DNA from: DATIJJ01 sp964612855
Lineage (GTDB): Bacteria > Pseudomonadota > Gammaproteobacteria > DSM-16500
Length of the DNA stretch: 64,000 bases
NCBI GenBank assembly: GCA_964612855.1
Contig: CAZTDR010000002.1
Coordinates: 1 to 64,000, forward strand
Reading direction: 5' to 3'
Made by a program: the position numbers and the translations under genes. Positions 17,414-25,783 of the stretch are shown here, in pieces (the first letter of the stretch is position 1; each line of letters opens with the position of its first letter). A model generated the notes under the pieces. It was not told the origin of the DNA and did not search any database. It saw nothing but the letters and a program-made list of their open reading frames with translations.

Positions 17414-18470
17414 AATAATCTGTTGATTGCATTTCTAATAAACGTGAATGGGTTCGCGTGTATTCTAATGTCATATAACCGCGGCTATAGATTTCACTCA
17501 CCGGTTCAGCGGCTGAAATCACGAGTCGGACACGCGCATCATAAAATACATCGACCATACTAATGAATAAGCAAATAGTATCTTTATCATTCGGTGGAAT
17601 AATCGGAATGTCACTGATAAATACGGTATGAAATTGTTCAGCAATGGTTAAATAATCATTTTGACTGCGCGGTACTTTACAAATTTCCGCAAAATCAAAC
17701 CAAGCAATTTTTTTTGTTTGTTTTTTTATTTTGATAGGTCGTCCTAAAATAATAAGTGGATCTGTAGTCACCCTCTCTTGTTGTGTCAAGACGTTAAAAC
17801 TTTTTGCCATTTTTTCGCGAGTTTCATCATTGAGTGGAAAGTAAAATACGCCCGCTGCTTTCAAATGGCGTAATCGATAATCTGTTACGGTTGTTATATG
17901 CATCACATGCGTATTTTCTTTTAACATATCGATGGCCGGTAAAAATTGCTCACGCTGCAAGCCATTTTTATATAAATCATCAGGGGCTACATTCGATGTG
18001 GTCACTAAGCAAATACCACGCTGAAATAAACCGCGAAACAAACGACCTAATAACATGGCATCAGTAATATCTGAAACAAAAAATTCATCAAAACATAATA
18101 ATAAAGTTTGTTCGGCAATGTCTTTGGCGATCCATTGTAAAGGATCTTTTTTGCCTTGGTATTTTTTTAATTCTTGATGAACCCGTTGCATAAATTGATG
18201 AAAATGCAGGCGCATTTTTTGTGGAAAAGGAATGCAGTGATAAAAACAATCCATCACAAATGTTTTGCCAATGCCCACTCCTCCCCATAAATAGAGACCT
18301 TTGATCATTTTAGGCGTATGGAAAAAGGACAATAATCCTTGGCGATGATGATGTTCGTGAATTAAATCGGTATAAATACGCTGTAATTGTTTGATGGCAG
18401 CCAATTGTTGCGGGTCTTCAAAAATGACGCCTTTATCGCATTGTTCTTGATAATATTCCAAAGGAGTCAT
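17385..18470 (-). CDS. zapE: cell division ATPase ZapE (AFG1 family)
   Basis: AAA-type P-loop ATPase that in E. coli acts at the late divisome and lowers Z-ring stability under low oxygen or heat. From ATG 18470 the protein has 361 residues with Walker A (WGGVGIGKT), Walker B (LLCFDEFF), sensor I (LVTTSN) and the family end region DARVRLVISAAEP. A TTG at 18485 is in frame but lies in the divergent spacer with the YchJ-like gene. It overlaps the downstream EamA gene. Confidence 0.93.
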   Translation of the reverse strand: MTPLEYYQEQCDKGVIFEDPQQLAAIKQLQRIYTDLIHEHHHRQGLLSFFHTPKMIKGLYLWGGVGIGKTFVMDCFYHCIPFPQKMRLHFHQFMQRVHQELKKYQGKKDPLQWIAKDIAEQTLLLCFDEFFVSDITDAMLLGRLFRGLFQRGICLVTTSNVAPDDLYKNGLQREQFLPAIDMLKENTHVMHITTVTDYRLRHLKAAGVFYFPLNDETREKMAKSFNVLTQQERVTTDPLIILGRPIKIKKQTKKIAWFDFAEICKVPRSQNDYLTIAEQFHTVFISDIPIIPPNDKDTICLFISMVDVFYDARVRLVISAAEPVSEIYSRGYMTLEYTRTHSRLLEMQSTDYYENDRYFKN

Positions 18471-18533
18471 GGTATTGGGTTGCAATAAAATAGTAATTTT
18501 GGCATTTTAGCGAATTCGTTTGGAGAAAGCACG

Positions 18534-18995
18534 ATGAAACTTTGCCCCTGCGGTTCGAGAAAAGAATTTAAAGGGTGTTGTGAACGCTTTATCAGCGGCC
18601 AACAACCGCCTGGCACGCCTGAAGAATTAATGCGTTCCCGTTATACGGCTTACAGCACAGCCAATATGGCTTACATTGCCCAAACGATGAAAGCCCCGGC
18701 GAGTAAAAATTTTGATGCCAACACGGCTGAACAATGGACAAGAAAAGTGAGTTGGCAAGGCTTAACGATTATTCGCTCTACGATGGAGCAAAATACCGGG
18801 ATAGTCGAATTTATTGCGTATTACAGTGAGAATGAACACCCTCAGCAACTTCATGAAGTCAGCCAATTTGAGCGAGTGGATGGCAAATGGTATTACATAG
18901 ATGGTATCACTAGGCAAACTAAAGTGGGTCGTAATGAGTTATGTCCGTGCGGTAGTCAAAAGAAATATAAAAAGTGTTGCGGTTTATTATCTTAA
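18534..18995 (+). CDS. YchJ-like SEC-C zinc-motif protein (UPF0225)
   Basis: A 153-residue protein with SEC-C type Cys clusters at both ends: CPCGSRKEFKGCC at the N-terminus and LCPCGSQKKYKKCC at the C-terminus, around an NTF2-like central domain (RSRYTAYSTANMAYI). E. coli YchJ has the same layout. The motifs bind zinc in SecA relatives; the role of the family is unknown. GGAGAAAG precedes the ATG. Confidence 0.9.
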   Translation: MKLCPCGSRKEFKGCCERFISGQQPPGTPEELMRSRYTAYSTANMAYIAQTMKAPASKNFDANTAEQWTRKVSWQGLTIIRSTMEQNTGIVEFIAYYSENEHPQQLHEVSQFERVDGKWYYIDGITRQTKVGRNELCPCGSQKKYKKCCGLLS

Positions 18996-19006
18996 TCAAA
19001 AATTTT

Positions 19007-19046
19007 GTAGGGTGGATTAGACGCGCTTTTTGCGTCGTAATCCACC
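19007..19046 (+). repeat. GTAG-headed palindromic repeat, family A
   Basis: A 40-base copy after the YchJ-like gene, beginning GTAGGGTGGATTAGACGCG and ending CGTAATCCACC. A family B copy follows 39 bases later. Confidence 0.85.
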
Positions 19047-19084
19047 TTTTGGTGGCTTCTTAGCAGCATCCGTTGTAAGTCGCA

Positions 19085-19107
19085 GGTGCGGCACGCCGTG
19101 TCCCTAC
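19085..19107 (-). repeat. GTAG-headed palindromic repeat, family B
   Basis: GGTGCGGCACGCCGTG...CCCTAC is a family B copy in minus orientation, between the YchJ-like gene and the small secreted protein gene. Confidence 0.65.
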
Positions 19108-19128
19108 CATGTCGCGTGACAGAGTAGT

Positions 19129-19416
19129 TTAATAATCATCCCCAGTTGCTGTATCTGCTGAACCTTCGTCAGAGGGAGAGGAAGTGCCGCTCATATTATT
19201 GTTGGGGGTGCCGCTCATATTACTATTGGGCGTGCCGCTCATGTTGGATGTGTCGCTCATTGCTCCATTGCCACTCATGCTGTTGGTACCGTTGTCAGCT
19301 AACTGAGTTGGTCCATCTATACTGCCAATGTTTTCACTCTCGGAGGGAGCTGCGTAACTGGTTGAAGCTGTAACTAAACCTAAAACCGCTATCATGGCCA
19401 GCATTTTAATTTTCAT
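19129..19416 (-). CDS. small secreted Asn/Ser/Gly-rich repeat protein
   Basis: I do not recognise this 95-residue protein. It has a clean Sec signal peptide (MKIKMLAMIAVLGLVTAST, cleavage about SYA-A), then a low-complexity acidic tail with eight-residue tandem repeats (NMSGTPNS, NMSGTPNN, NMSGTSSP) and further degenerate MSG units. At DNA level the repeats are 24-bp units around 19180-19260. AGGAG lies six bases before the ATG. Most likely it is a periplasmic or secreted disordered protein, and repeat number may vary between strains. Confidence 0.7.
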   Translation of the reverse strand: MKIKMLAMIAVLGLVTASTSYAAPSESENIGSIDGPTQLADNGTNSMSGNGAMSDTSNMSGTPNSNMSGTPNNNMSGTSSPSDEGSADTATGDDY

Positions 19417-19479
19417 GGAGATCTCCTAAGAAAGTATCTAAAATTTCGATCATATAATCTAATACTAAAAAACAGTTTA

Positions 19480-19488
19480 TGCTATCAT
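19480..19488 (+). promoter_or_regulatory. extended -10 promoter of pfkA
   Basis: TGCTATCAT is an extended -10 located 30 bases before the pfkA ATG. No convincing -35 is seen. Confidence 0.4.
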
Positions 19489-19518
19489 TTTTTAACAATT
19501 TAAAAGAGAAAAGCGATC

Positions 19519-20487
19519 ATGAAAAAAATTGTAGTTCTCACCTCCGGCGGTGATGCGCCAGGCATGAATGCAGCTATTCGGGCAGTAGTCAGAACAGGTG
19601 TATATTATGGTTTAAACGTTTATGGCAGCAAACTCGGATACCAAGGATTGGTCGATCAAAAATTGACTGCATTAGAACCGGATAGTGTTGCAAACTGTAT
19701 TCAACATGGCGGTACGATTTTAAAAGCAGAACGCTGTATGGCTTTTTATGAAAAATCGGTGCGTGATGAGTGCCGTGCTTTTCTAAAATCAGAAAATATC
19801 GATGGTTTAATTGTGATTGGTGGAAATGGCACCTTCCGGGGCGCCGCATTACTCGCTGAAGAAGGCGGCCCACTCGTCATTGGCATTCCTGGCACGATTG
19901 ATAATGATATTCCCAATACTGACTATACCGTTGGTTTTGATACGGCGCGCAATACAGCTTTACAAGCAATTGATAAAATTCGCGATACGGCTTCCAGTCA
20001 TAATCGAAATTTTTTAGTGGAAGTGATGGGACGCAAATCAGGCTTTCTGGCAGTGGACGTCGGTATAGCCGGTGGCGCAGAGGTCATTATTACGCCTGAG
20101 TTTGATCTTTCTGCCGAACGCATTGTGCAAAAACTTACTGCAAATAAACGTCCTAAACAAAGTTCTATTATTGTCGTTGCTGAAGCGGATCAGCCTGGTA
20201 GAAGTTTAAAAATAGCCGAACAACTCGAGGAATTAACCCAGGTTCCTTTTCGTGTTTGTATTTTAGGTCACACACAACGCGGAGGTTCTCCCACGATCAC
20301 CGATCGCTTATTGGCTTCAGAAATGGGTTATTTAGCCGTGAAAAGTTTAATAGAAGGCGAATCTCGTAAAATGACGGCTGTGCAGCAAGGTAAAGTTAGA
20401 CTCGCCTTGTTACCTTCAAATGAGAATTCGACTCGTTTGTTTACCGATAAAAAATTATTAGAATTGAATGAAGTATTATGTATTTGA
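19519..20487 (+). CDS. pfkA: 6-phosphofructokinase (ATP-type)
   Basis: Phosphorylates fructose-6-phosphate to fructose-1,6-bisphosphate in glycolysis. The 322-residue protein has the nucleotide motif TSGGDAPGMN, GGNGTFRGA, the catalytic GTIDNDIPNTDYTVGFDTA with DND, MGRKSGF and the effector-site region RGGSP. The GGNGT context and length are those of the bacterial ATP-dependent PfkA. Presence of pfkA is noteworthy because Legionella and several relatives rely on Entner-Doudoroff routes, but this is from memory. Confidence 0.94.
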   Translation: MKKIVVLTSGGDAPGMNAAIRAVVRTGVYYGLNVYGSKLGYQGLVDQKLTALEPDSVANCIQHGGTILKAERCMAFYEKSVRDECRAFLKSENIDGLIVIGGNGTFRGAALLAEEGGPLVIGIPGTIDNDIPNTDYTVGFDTARNTALQAIDKIRDTASSHNRNFLVEVMGRKSGFLAVDVGIAGGAEVIITPEFDLSAERIVQKLTANKRPKQSSIIVVAEADQPGRSLKIAEQLEELTQVPFRVCILGHTQRGGSPTITDRLLASEMGYLAVKSLIEGESRKMTAVQQGKVRLALLPSNENSTRLFTDKKLLELNEVLCI

Positions 20488-20520
20488 GGGGCAATGGTCC
20501 TTACCTTCGAGAATGACGTT

Positions 20521-21420
20521 TTACAAATTAACCCAATCTCTTGGCCGCAAAAATTCCTCATACAATTTTGCCTCATCACTCCCCGCCTCCGGATGCCAAT
20601 CATATTTCCACGTCACTTCGGGCGGTAAAGACATCAATATCGACTCCGTTCTTCCACCCGACTGCAATCCAAATAACGTTCCCCGATCATACAGCAAATT
20701 AAATTCCACATAGCGTCCGCGACGATAGCATTGGAAATGACGTTCTCGTTCGCCATAAAGATGTAACTTCCGTCTGGCAAGAATCGGTTGATAGCCTTGA
20801 ATAAAACCGTTACCCACACTCTGCATAAAAGCAAAACAACGCTCAAACTCCCATTCGTTCAAGTCATCAAAAAATAAACCGCCAATGCCTCGCGGTTCAG
20901 CGCGATGTTTTAAATAAAAATAATCATCACACCCTTTTTTAAATTGAGGATAAAGGGTTTTTCCATAAGGTTCGCATGCGGCTTTTGCAGTTTGATGCCA
21001 GTGGATGCAATCTTCTTCAAAACCATAATACGGTGTTAAATCAAATCCACCGCCAAACCACCAAACCGGTGTTTCTTTTTCAATGACTATAAACCGAACA
21101 TTGGCGTGGGATGTTGGAACATAGGGATTTCTCGGATGCACTACGACGGAGACACCCATCGCTTGAAAGGGGAAGTTAGCTAATTCAGGGCGCTTTATAG
21201 TCGCAGCAGTCGGTAAAGTCTCGCCGCGTACATGCGAAAAATTAACACCAGCTTTTTCAATTACTTCTCCGCCTTCGATGACACAACTTAAACCGCCGCC
21301 GATCCCATTTTTGTATTCCCAAGCGTCTTTTTTAAATTGGGCATGACCGTCTTCTGCTTCCAAAAAATCACAAATACGGGATTGTAAGTGGAGTAAATAT
21401 GTTTTTATGTTGGGGAGCAT
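20521..21420 (-). CDS. hemF: oxygen-dependent coproporphyrinogen III oxidase
   Basis: Oxidatively decarboxylates coproporphyrinogen III to protoporphyrinogen IX with O2, in haem synthesis. From the ATG at 21420 it has 299 residues, exactly the E. coli length, with the family signature FGGGFDLTPYYGFEED, RGIGGLFFDDLN and the C-terminal PEVTWKYDWHPE. Extension to 21459 would read into a repeat and is rejected. hemH starts at the far end of this window. It is convergent with pfkA. Confidence 0.95.
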   Translation of the reverse strand: MLPNIKTYLLHLQSRICDFLEAEDGHAQFKKDAWEYKNGIGGGLSCVIEGGEVIEKAGVNFSHVRGETLPTAATIKRPELANFPFQAMGVSVVVHPRNPYVPTSHANVRFIVIEKETPVWWFGGGFDLTPYYGFEEDCIHWHQTAKAACEPYGKTLYPQFKKGCDDYFYLKHRAEPRGIGGLFFDDLNEWEFERCFAFMQSVGNGFIQGYQPILARRKLHLYGERERHFQCYRRGRYVEFNLLYDRGTLFGLQSGGRTESILMSLPPEVTWKYDWHPEAGSDEAKLYEEFLRPRDWVNL

Positions 21421-21444
21421 AATTTTCGTTATAACCTTATCTAT

Positions 21445-21537
21445 GTAGTGGGAGGGCACGCTGCGCTTTGGCTACCCTGCCCCAATCTATCTACCTGTAT
21501 TTGTATTGTAGGGTGGTAAAGCGCAGGGTTGTCCACC
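21445..21537. repeat. two GTAG repeats of family D between hemF and acnA
   Basis: A diverged copy spans 21445-21482 (GTAG at 21445, core GGGCACGCTGCGCTTTGG), and a clearer plus-orientation copy spans 21508-21537 (GTAGGGTGGTAAAGCGC...TCCACC). They occupy the divergent promoter region of hemF and acnA and create false upstream starts for both. Confidence 0.6.
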
Positions 21538-21560
21538 ACTGGCGATCCGCAAGAGATAGG

Positions 21561-21566
21561 TATACT
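21561..21566 (+). promoter_or_regulatory. possible acnA -10 box
   Basis: TATACT lies 34 bases before the acnA start codon, directly after the family D repeat. No convincing -35 at the right distance was found. Confidence 0.35.
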
Positions 21567-21599
21567 ATAGCGCCATTTAATATCTCAGGGAGATTTTCC

Positions 21600-24275
21600 A
21601 TGGCCTCAATTGATACCCTAAAAACATGCCGTACCCTCACTGTTAATCAAACAGACTATGATTACTTTAGCTTACCTGCTGCAGAGCAAGCGGGATTGAC
21701 CGGTTTGAATAGCCTGCCCTGTTCTCTCAAGATTTTATTAGAAAACTTGCTGCGGCATGAAGATAACCAGAGCGTTACTCTTGATGATATTAAAGCATTG
21801 TCGCAGTGGCTCAAAGAGAAAAAATCAGATCGAGAAATCGCTTATCGCCCTGCTCGTGTTCTTATGCAGGATTTTACTGGCGTACCTGCTGTGGTTGATT
21901 TAGCTGCCATGCGTGACGCCATCAAAAAAATGGGCGGCGATCCCGATCAAATTAATCCCTTGTCTCCCGTGGATTTAGTCATCGACCATTCTGTTCAAGT
22001 CGATGAATATGGCACCCATGCTGCGTTGATGGTTAACGCACAATTGGAAATGGAAAGAAATCGTGAGCGATATGAGTTTTTACGTTGGGGACAAAAAGCG
22101 TTTCAAAATTTTCGTGTGGTTCCACCTGATACCGGCATTTGTCATCAAGTCAATTTAGAATTTTTAGCGAAAACTGTTTGGACCGATAACGTTAACGGAA
22201 AAACTATCGCTTATCCCGATACCTTAGTTGGTACAGACAGTCACACTACCATGATTAATGGCTTAGGCGTATTAGGTTGGGGTGTTGGCGGAATTGAAGC
22301 GGAAGCAGCTATGTTGGGCCAGCCAATTTCCATGCTAATTCCAGAAGTTATTGGGGTTAAATTAAAGGGCAAATTAAGTGAAGGCGTGACAGCAACCGAT
22401 TTAGTATTAACACTCACTGAAATGCTGCGCAAAAAAGGCGTTGTCGGAAAATTTGTCGAATATTTCGGTCCTGGTTTGCAGGATTTGCCACTCGCTGATC
22501 GCGCAACCATCGCCAACATGGCTCCTGAATATGGCGCAACGTGTGGGTTTTTTCCGATCGATCAAGCTACTATCGACTATCTACGTTTGACAGCGCGTGA
22601 TGAACAATTAATTGCTTTGGTAGAAGCTTACGCTAAAGCACAAGGTTTATGGCGCGATAACAATACAGCCGATCCTGTTTTCACTGAGGTTTTAGAATTA
22701 GATTTATCAACAGTTGGATCGAGTTTGGCGGGGCCTAAGCGTCCCCAAGACCGTGTCACGTTACCTAACATGCGAGAAAGTTTTACCAAATTACTTGCCG
22801 AATCGAACCGTCTGGAAGAACAAGCCAATGCTTATCCCACGACAGAAGATTATTCCTTACACCATGGTGACGTTGTTATCGCGGCCATTACCAGTTGCAC
22901 CAATACGTCGAATCCGAGTGTGCTGATGGCAGCCGGTTTATTAGCGAAAAAAGCGGTTGAAAAAGGATTAAAACCAAAACCGTGGGTCAAGGCTTCTTTA
23001 GCTCCTGGTTCGCAAGTAGTCACCCGTTATTTGGAAGAAGCAGGCTTACAAACCTATTTAGATGCGGTGGGTTTTGATTTGGTGGGATATGGCTGCACCA
23101 CCTGCATTGGTAACTCAGGCCCTCTACCCGATGCTGTTTCTCAAACCGTTGCTGAAAATGATTTAGTCGTTTCAGCGGTATTATCGGGTAATCGCAATTT
23201 TGAAGGTCGTATTCATCCTTTAGTGAAAGCGAATTGGTTGGCATCACCGCCTTTGGTCGTTGCGTTTGCTTTAGCAGGTTCGACTCAAATTGATCTTAGC
23301 AAAGAGCCTGTTGGTCACAACGAAGCGGGCGATGCAATTTATCTCAGTGATATTTGGCCATCCAATCGAGAAGTAGCGGAAGCTGTGTCAATGGTCAATA
23401 ACAAAATGTTTCGTGAACAATATGCAGATGTGTTTGCAGGTACGACAGACTGGCAATCGATGACGACACCGGATAGCAAAACGTATGCTTGGCAAACAGG
23501 TTCTACTTATATTCAACATCCACCTTATTTTGTCGATATGCAAGCGAAACCCAATTCGTTGCATGATATTAAAAACGCGAGCATTTTAGCGATTTTAGGC
23601 GACAGCATTACCACAGATCATATTTCACCCGCCGGTTCTATCAAAAAAGACAGCCCTGCTGGAAGCTATTTATTATCGCAAGGCGTCACTGTCAATGATT
23701 TTAATTCATTAGGTGCACGTCGTGGTAATCATGAAGTCATGATGCGTGGCACGTTTGCCAATATTCGTATCAAAAATGAAATGGTGCCAGGAGTGGAAGG
23801 CGGTTTCACAAAATATATTCCGACGGGTGAAACCTTGTCGATTTATGATGCGGCTATGTTATATCAAAAAACAGCGACCCCGCTTGTTGTGATCGCGGGT
23901 AAAGAATATGGCACAGGCTCTTCTCGTGACTGGGCTGCGAAAGGGCCTAAGTTATTAGGTGTCACTGCCGTTATTGCTGAAAGTTTTGAGCGTATTCACC
24001 GCTCCAATTTAATTGGCATGGGTATTTTGCCATTAGAATTTATGAGTGGCGAAAATCGCAAAACATTAAATTTAATCGGCAACGAGAAAGTGGATATTTT
24101 CGATTTAAATGAAAACATTAAGCCACGCATGACCATGAAAGCCGTTATTCATCGAGCGGATGGCAGTGAAACGGAAGTAGCATTGTTATGTAGGATTGAT
24201 ACACAAAATGAAGTGGAATATTACCGCAATGGGGGAATTTTGCAGTATGTGTTGCGGCAGATGTTGAAGCAGTAA
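21600..24275 (+). CDS. acnA: aconitate hydratase A
   Basis: [4Fe-4S] TCA-cycle enzyme isomerising citrate and isocitrate. The ATG at 21600, behind AGGGAGA, gives 891 residues, the same as E. coli AcnA; the frame stays open to 21468 only because of repeat sequence. Cluster cysteines are in AITSCTNTSNPS and GYGCTTCIGNSGPL. The C-terminal swivel domain has YGTGSSRDWAAKG. IRP1-like aconitases of this type can bind RNA when the cluster is lost. A GC-rich hairpin follows the gene. Confidence 0.96.
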   Translation: MASIDTLKTCRTLTVNQTDYDYFSLPAAEQAGLTGLNSLPCSLKILLENLLRHEDNQSVTLDDIKALSQWLKEKKSDREIAYRPARVLMQDFTGVPAVVDLAAMRDAIKKMGGDPDQINPLSPVDLVIDHSVQVDEYGTHAALMVNAQLEMERNRERYEFLRWGQKAFQNFRVVPPDTGICHQVNLEFLAKTVWTDNVNGKTIAYPDTLVGTDSHTTMINGLGVLGWGVGGIEAEAAMLGQPISMLIPEVIGVKLKGKLSEGVTATDLVLTLTEMLRKKGVVGKFVEYFGPGLQDLPLADRATIANMAPEYGATCGFFPIDQATIDYLRLTARDEQLIALVEAYAKAQGLWRDNNTADPVFTEVLELDLSTVGSSLAGPKRPQDRVTLPNMRESFTKLLAESNRLEEQANAYPTTEDYSLHHGDVVIAAITSCTNTSNPSVLMAAGLLAKKAVEKGLKPKPWVKASLAPGSQVVTRYLEEAGLQTYLDAVGFDLVGYGCTTCIGNSGPLPDAVSQTVAENDLVVSAVLSGNRNFEGRIHPLVKANWLASPPLVVAFALAGSTQIDLSKEPVGHNEAGDAIYLSDIWPSNREVAEAVSMVNNKMFREQYADVFAGTTDWQSMTTPDSKTYAWQTGSTYIQHPPYFVDMQAKPNSLHDIKNASILAILGDSITTDHISPAGSIKKDSPAGSYLLSQGVTVNDFNSLGARRGNHEVMMRGTFANIRIKNEMVPGVEGGFTKYIPTGETLSIYDAAMLYQKTATPLVVIAGKEYGTGSSRDWAAKGPKLLGVTAVIAESFERIHRSNLIGMGILPLEFMSGENRKTLNLIGNEKVDIFDLNENIKPRMTMKAVIHRADGSETEVALLCRIDTQNEVEYYRNGGILQYVLRQMLKQ

Positions 24276-24282
24276 CTCAAAA

Positions 24283-24314
24283 GCGGGTGGGCAAAGCGCA
24301 GTGTGCCCACCCGC
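24283..24314. repeat. family D palindrome acting as terminator between acnA and cysS
   Basis: GCGGGTGGGCAAAGCGCAG...GCCCACCCGC forms a hairpin with an 11-bp outer stem, 8 bases after acnA and 19 bases before the cysS stop. Its core matches other GTAG-repeat relatives (compare 21508 and 25747), but GTAG itself is lost. Confidence 0.65.
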
Positions 24315-24332
24315 TCTAAACCACAATTTCCC

Positions 24333-25709
24333 CTACCCACTTTTCCATGTCGTCCCCATCCCACCATCTTCCAAAACAATCGACATAGCCGATAATTCTT
24401 TCCGAATCCGATCCGCTTCAGCCCAATTTTTTTCCGCGCGTGCTTGATTACGTGCCGTGATCAGCGCTTCTATTTTATCAACATCCAAATGATCTTTTTT
24501 ACCCTGCATAAAACGCAATGGATTATCTTGCAATAGCCCTAACACCCCACCTAATTTTTTTAACAACGCACCATGCTGTGCAGCTGCAGATAAATCTTTT
24601 TCACGTAAGCGTTGAATTTCGTGCGCTAATTCAAATAATGCAGCGAGGGCAAGGGGCGTATTAAAATCATCGTCCATGGCTTCAATAAATTTTTGTTCGT
24701 AAGGCGAATTCATCGGCGCATCGACATCGGGTAAATCCCGCAACGCCGTGTAGAAACGCTCTAAGGCATTGCGGGATTGCACTAATAAATCTTTTGAAAA
24801 ATTTAATTGACTACGATAATGACCCGAAACTAATAGATAGCGTAATACCTCGGGCGTATGGTCGGCTACAATGTCACGAATTGTGAAAAAATTGCCTAAA
24901 GATTTTGACATTTTCTCTTTATCGATTTGCAAGTAACCGGCATGCAGCCAATAATTCACAAACTTTTGTTGGGTCGCAGCTTCTGATTGCGCAATTTCAT
25001 TTTCATGATGCGGAAAAATTAAATCTTTTCCACCGCCATGCATATCAAAATTTTCCCCTAAAATACGTGTTGCCATGGCAGAGCATTCGATATGCCAGCC
25101 TGGACGCCCTGCTCCCCACGGAGAATCCCAGCTAGGTTCATTTGGTTTTGCAATTTTCCACAAGACAAAATCGAGCGGGTCGCGTTTAATATGCGAAATT
25201 TCTACTCGTGCACCGCTTTCCAATTCATCAATATTGCGGTGTGATAAGCAGCCGTAGTTTTTAAATTGTCTAACATCATAGTAAACATCACCATTTTCTG
25301 CGACATAGGCATATTGATTTGCAATTAATTTTTCAATCAGCGTAATGATATGTGGAATAAATTCGGTGGCGCGAGGTTCATAATCAGGGGTTAATAAATT
25401 TAATTGCCGCATATCGTCGCGAAATGCTTGAGTAAAACGCTCGACTACGGTATCAAAACTTTCTTGATTTTCATTGGCGCGTTTAATAATTTTATCATCG
25501 ATGTCGGTAATGTTACGCACATAAATAACGTCATACCCACGATAACGTAAATAACGCACAATGGTATCAAAAGCAGTAAAGCTACGTGCATTGCCGATGT
25601 GACAAAAATCATAAACAGTAGGTCCGCAGACATACATTTTTATTTTGCCAGTTTCAATGGATTTAAAAATTTCTTTTTGTCGGGTTAGGCTGTTGTAGAT
25701 TTTTAACAT
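24333..25709 (-). CDS. cysS: cysteinyl-tRNA synthetase
   Basis: Class I synthetase charging tRNA-Cys. From ATG 25709 it has 458 residues, close to E. coli CysS (461). It shows the HIGH-type HIGN motif (FCHIGNARSF), KMSKS (EKMSKSLGNF) and zinc-ligand cysteine/histidine sites at MYVCGPTVYD and WHIECSAMA. The longer frame to 25775 runs through a repeat. An AAAGGT box sits before the chosen start. gltX lies immediately upstream on the same strand. Confidence 0.96.
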   Translation of the reverse strand: MLKIYNSLTRQKEIFKSIETGKIKMYVCGPTVYDFCHIGNARSFTAFDTIVRYLRYRGYDVIYVRNITDIDDKIIKRANENQESFDTVVERFTQAFRDDMRQLNLLTPDYEPRATEFIPHIITLIEKLIANQYAYVAENGDVYYDVRQFKNYGCLSHRNIDELESGARVEISHIKRDPLDFVLWKIAKPNEPSWDSPWGAGRPGWHIECSAMATRILGENFDMHGGGKDLIFPHHENEIAQSEAATQQKFVNYWLHAGYLQIDKEKMSKSLGNFFTIRDIVADHTPEVLRYLLVSGHYRSQLNFSKDLLVQSRNALERFYTALRDLPDVDAPMNSPYEQKFIEAMDDDFNTPLALAALFELAHEIQRLREKDLSAAAQHGALLKKLGGVLGLLQDNPLRFMQGKKDHLDVDKIEALITARNQARAEKNWAEADRIRKELSAMSIVLEDGGMGTTWKSG

Positions 25710-25746
25710 GGGTTTTACCTTTGCAATGTTTTCTAGATGTGCTGCT

Positions 25747-25782
25747 TGATGGGCTAAGCGTAGCGTGCCCATCAAAACCTAC
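25747..25782 (-). repeat. family D palindromic repeat between gltX and cysS
   Basis: GATGGGCTAAGCGTAGCG...GCCCATC forms a hairpin with CTAC a few bases to its right (GTAG on the minus strand). It fills the 74-base gap between the gltX stop and the cysS start. Confidence 0.55.
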
Positions 25783-25783
25783 A

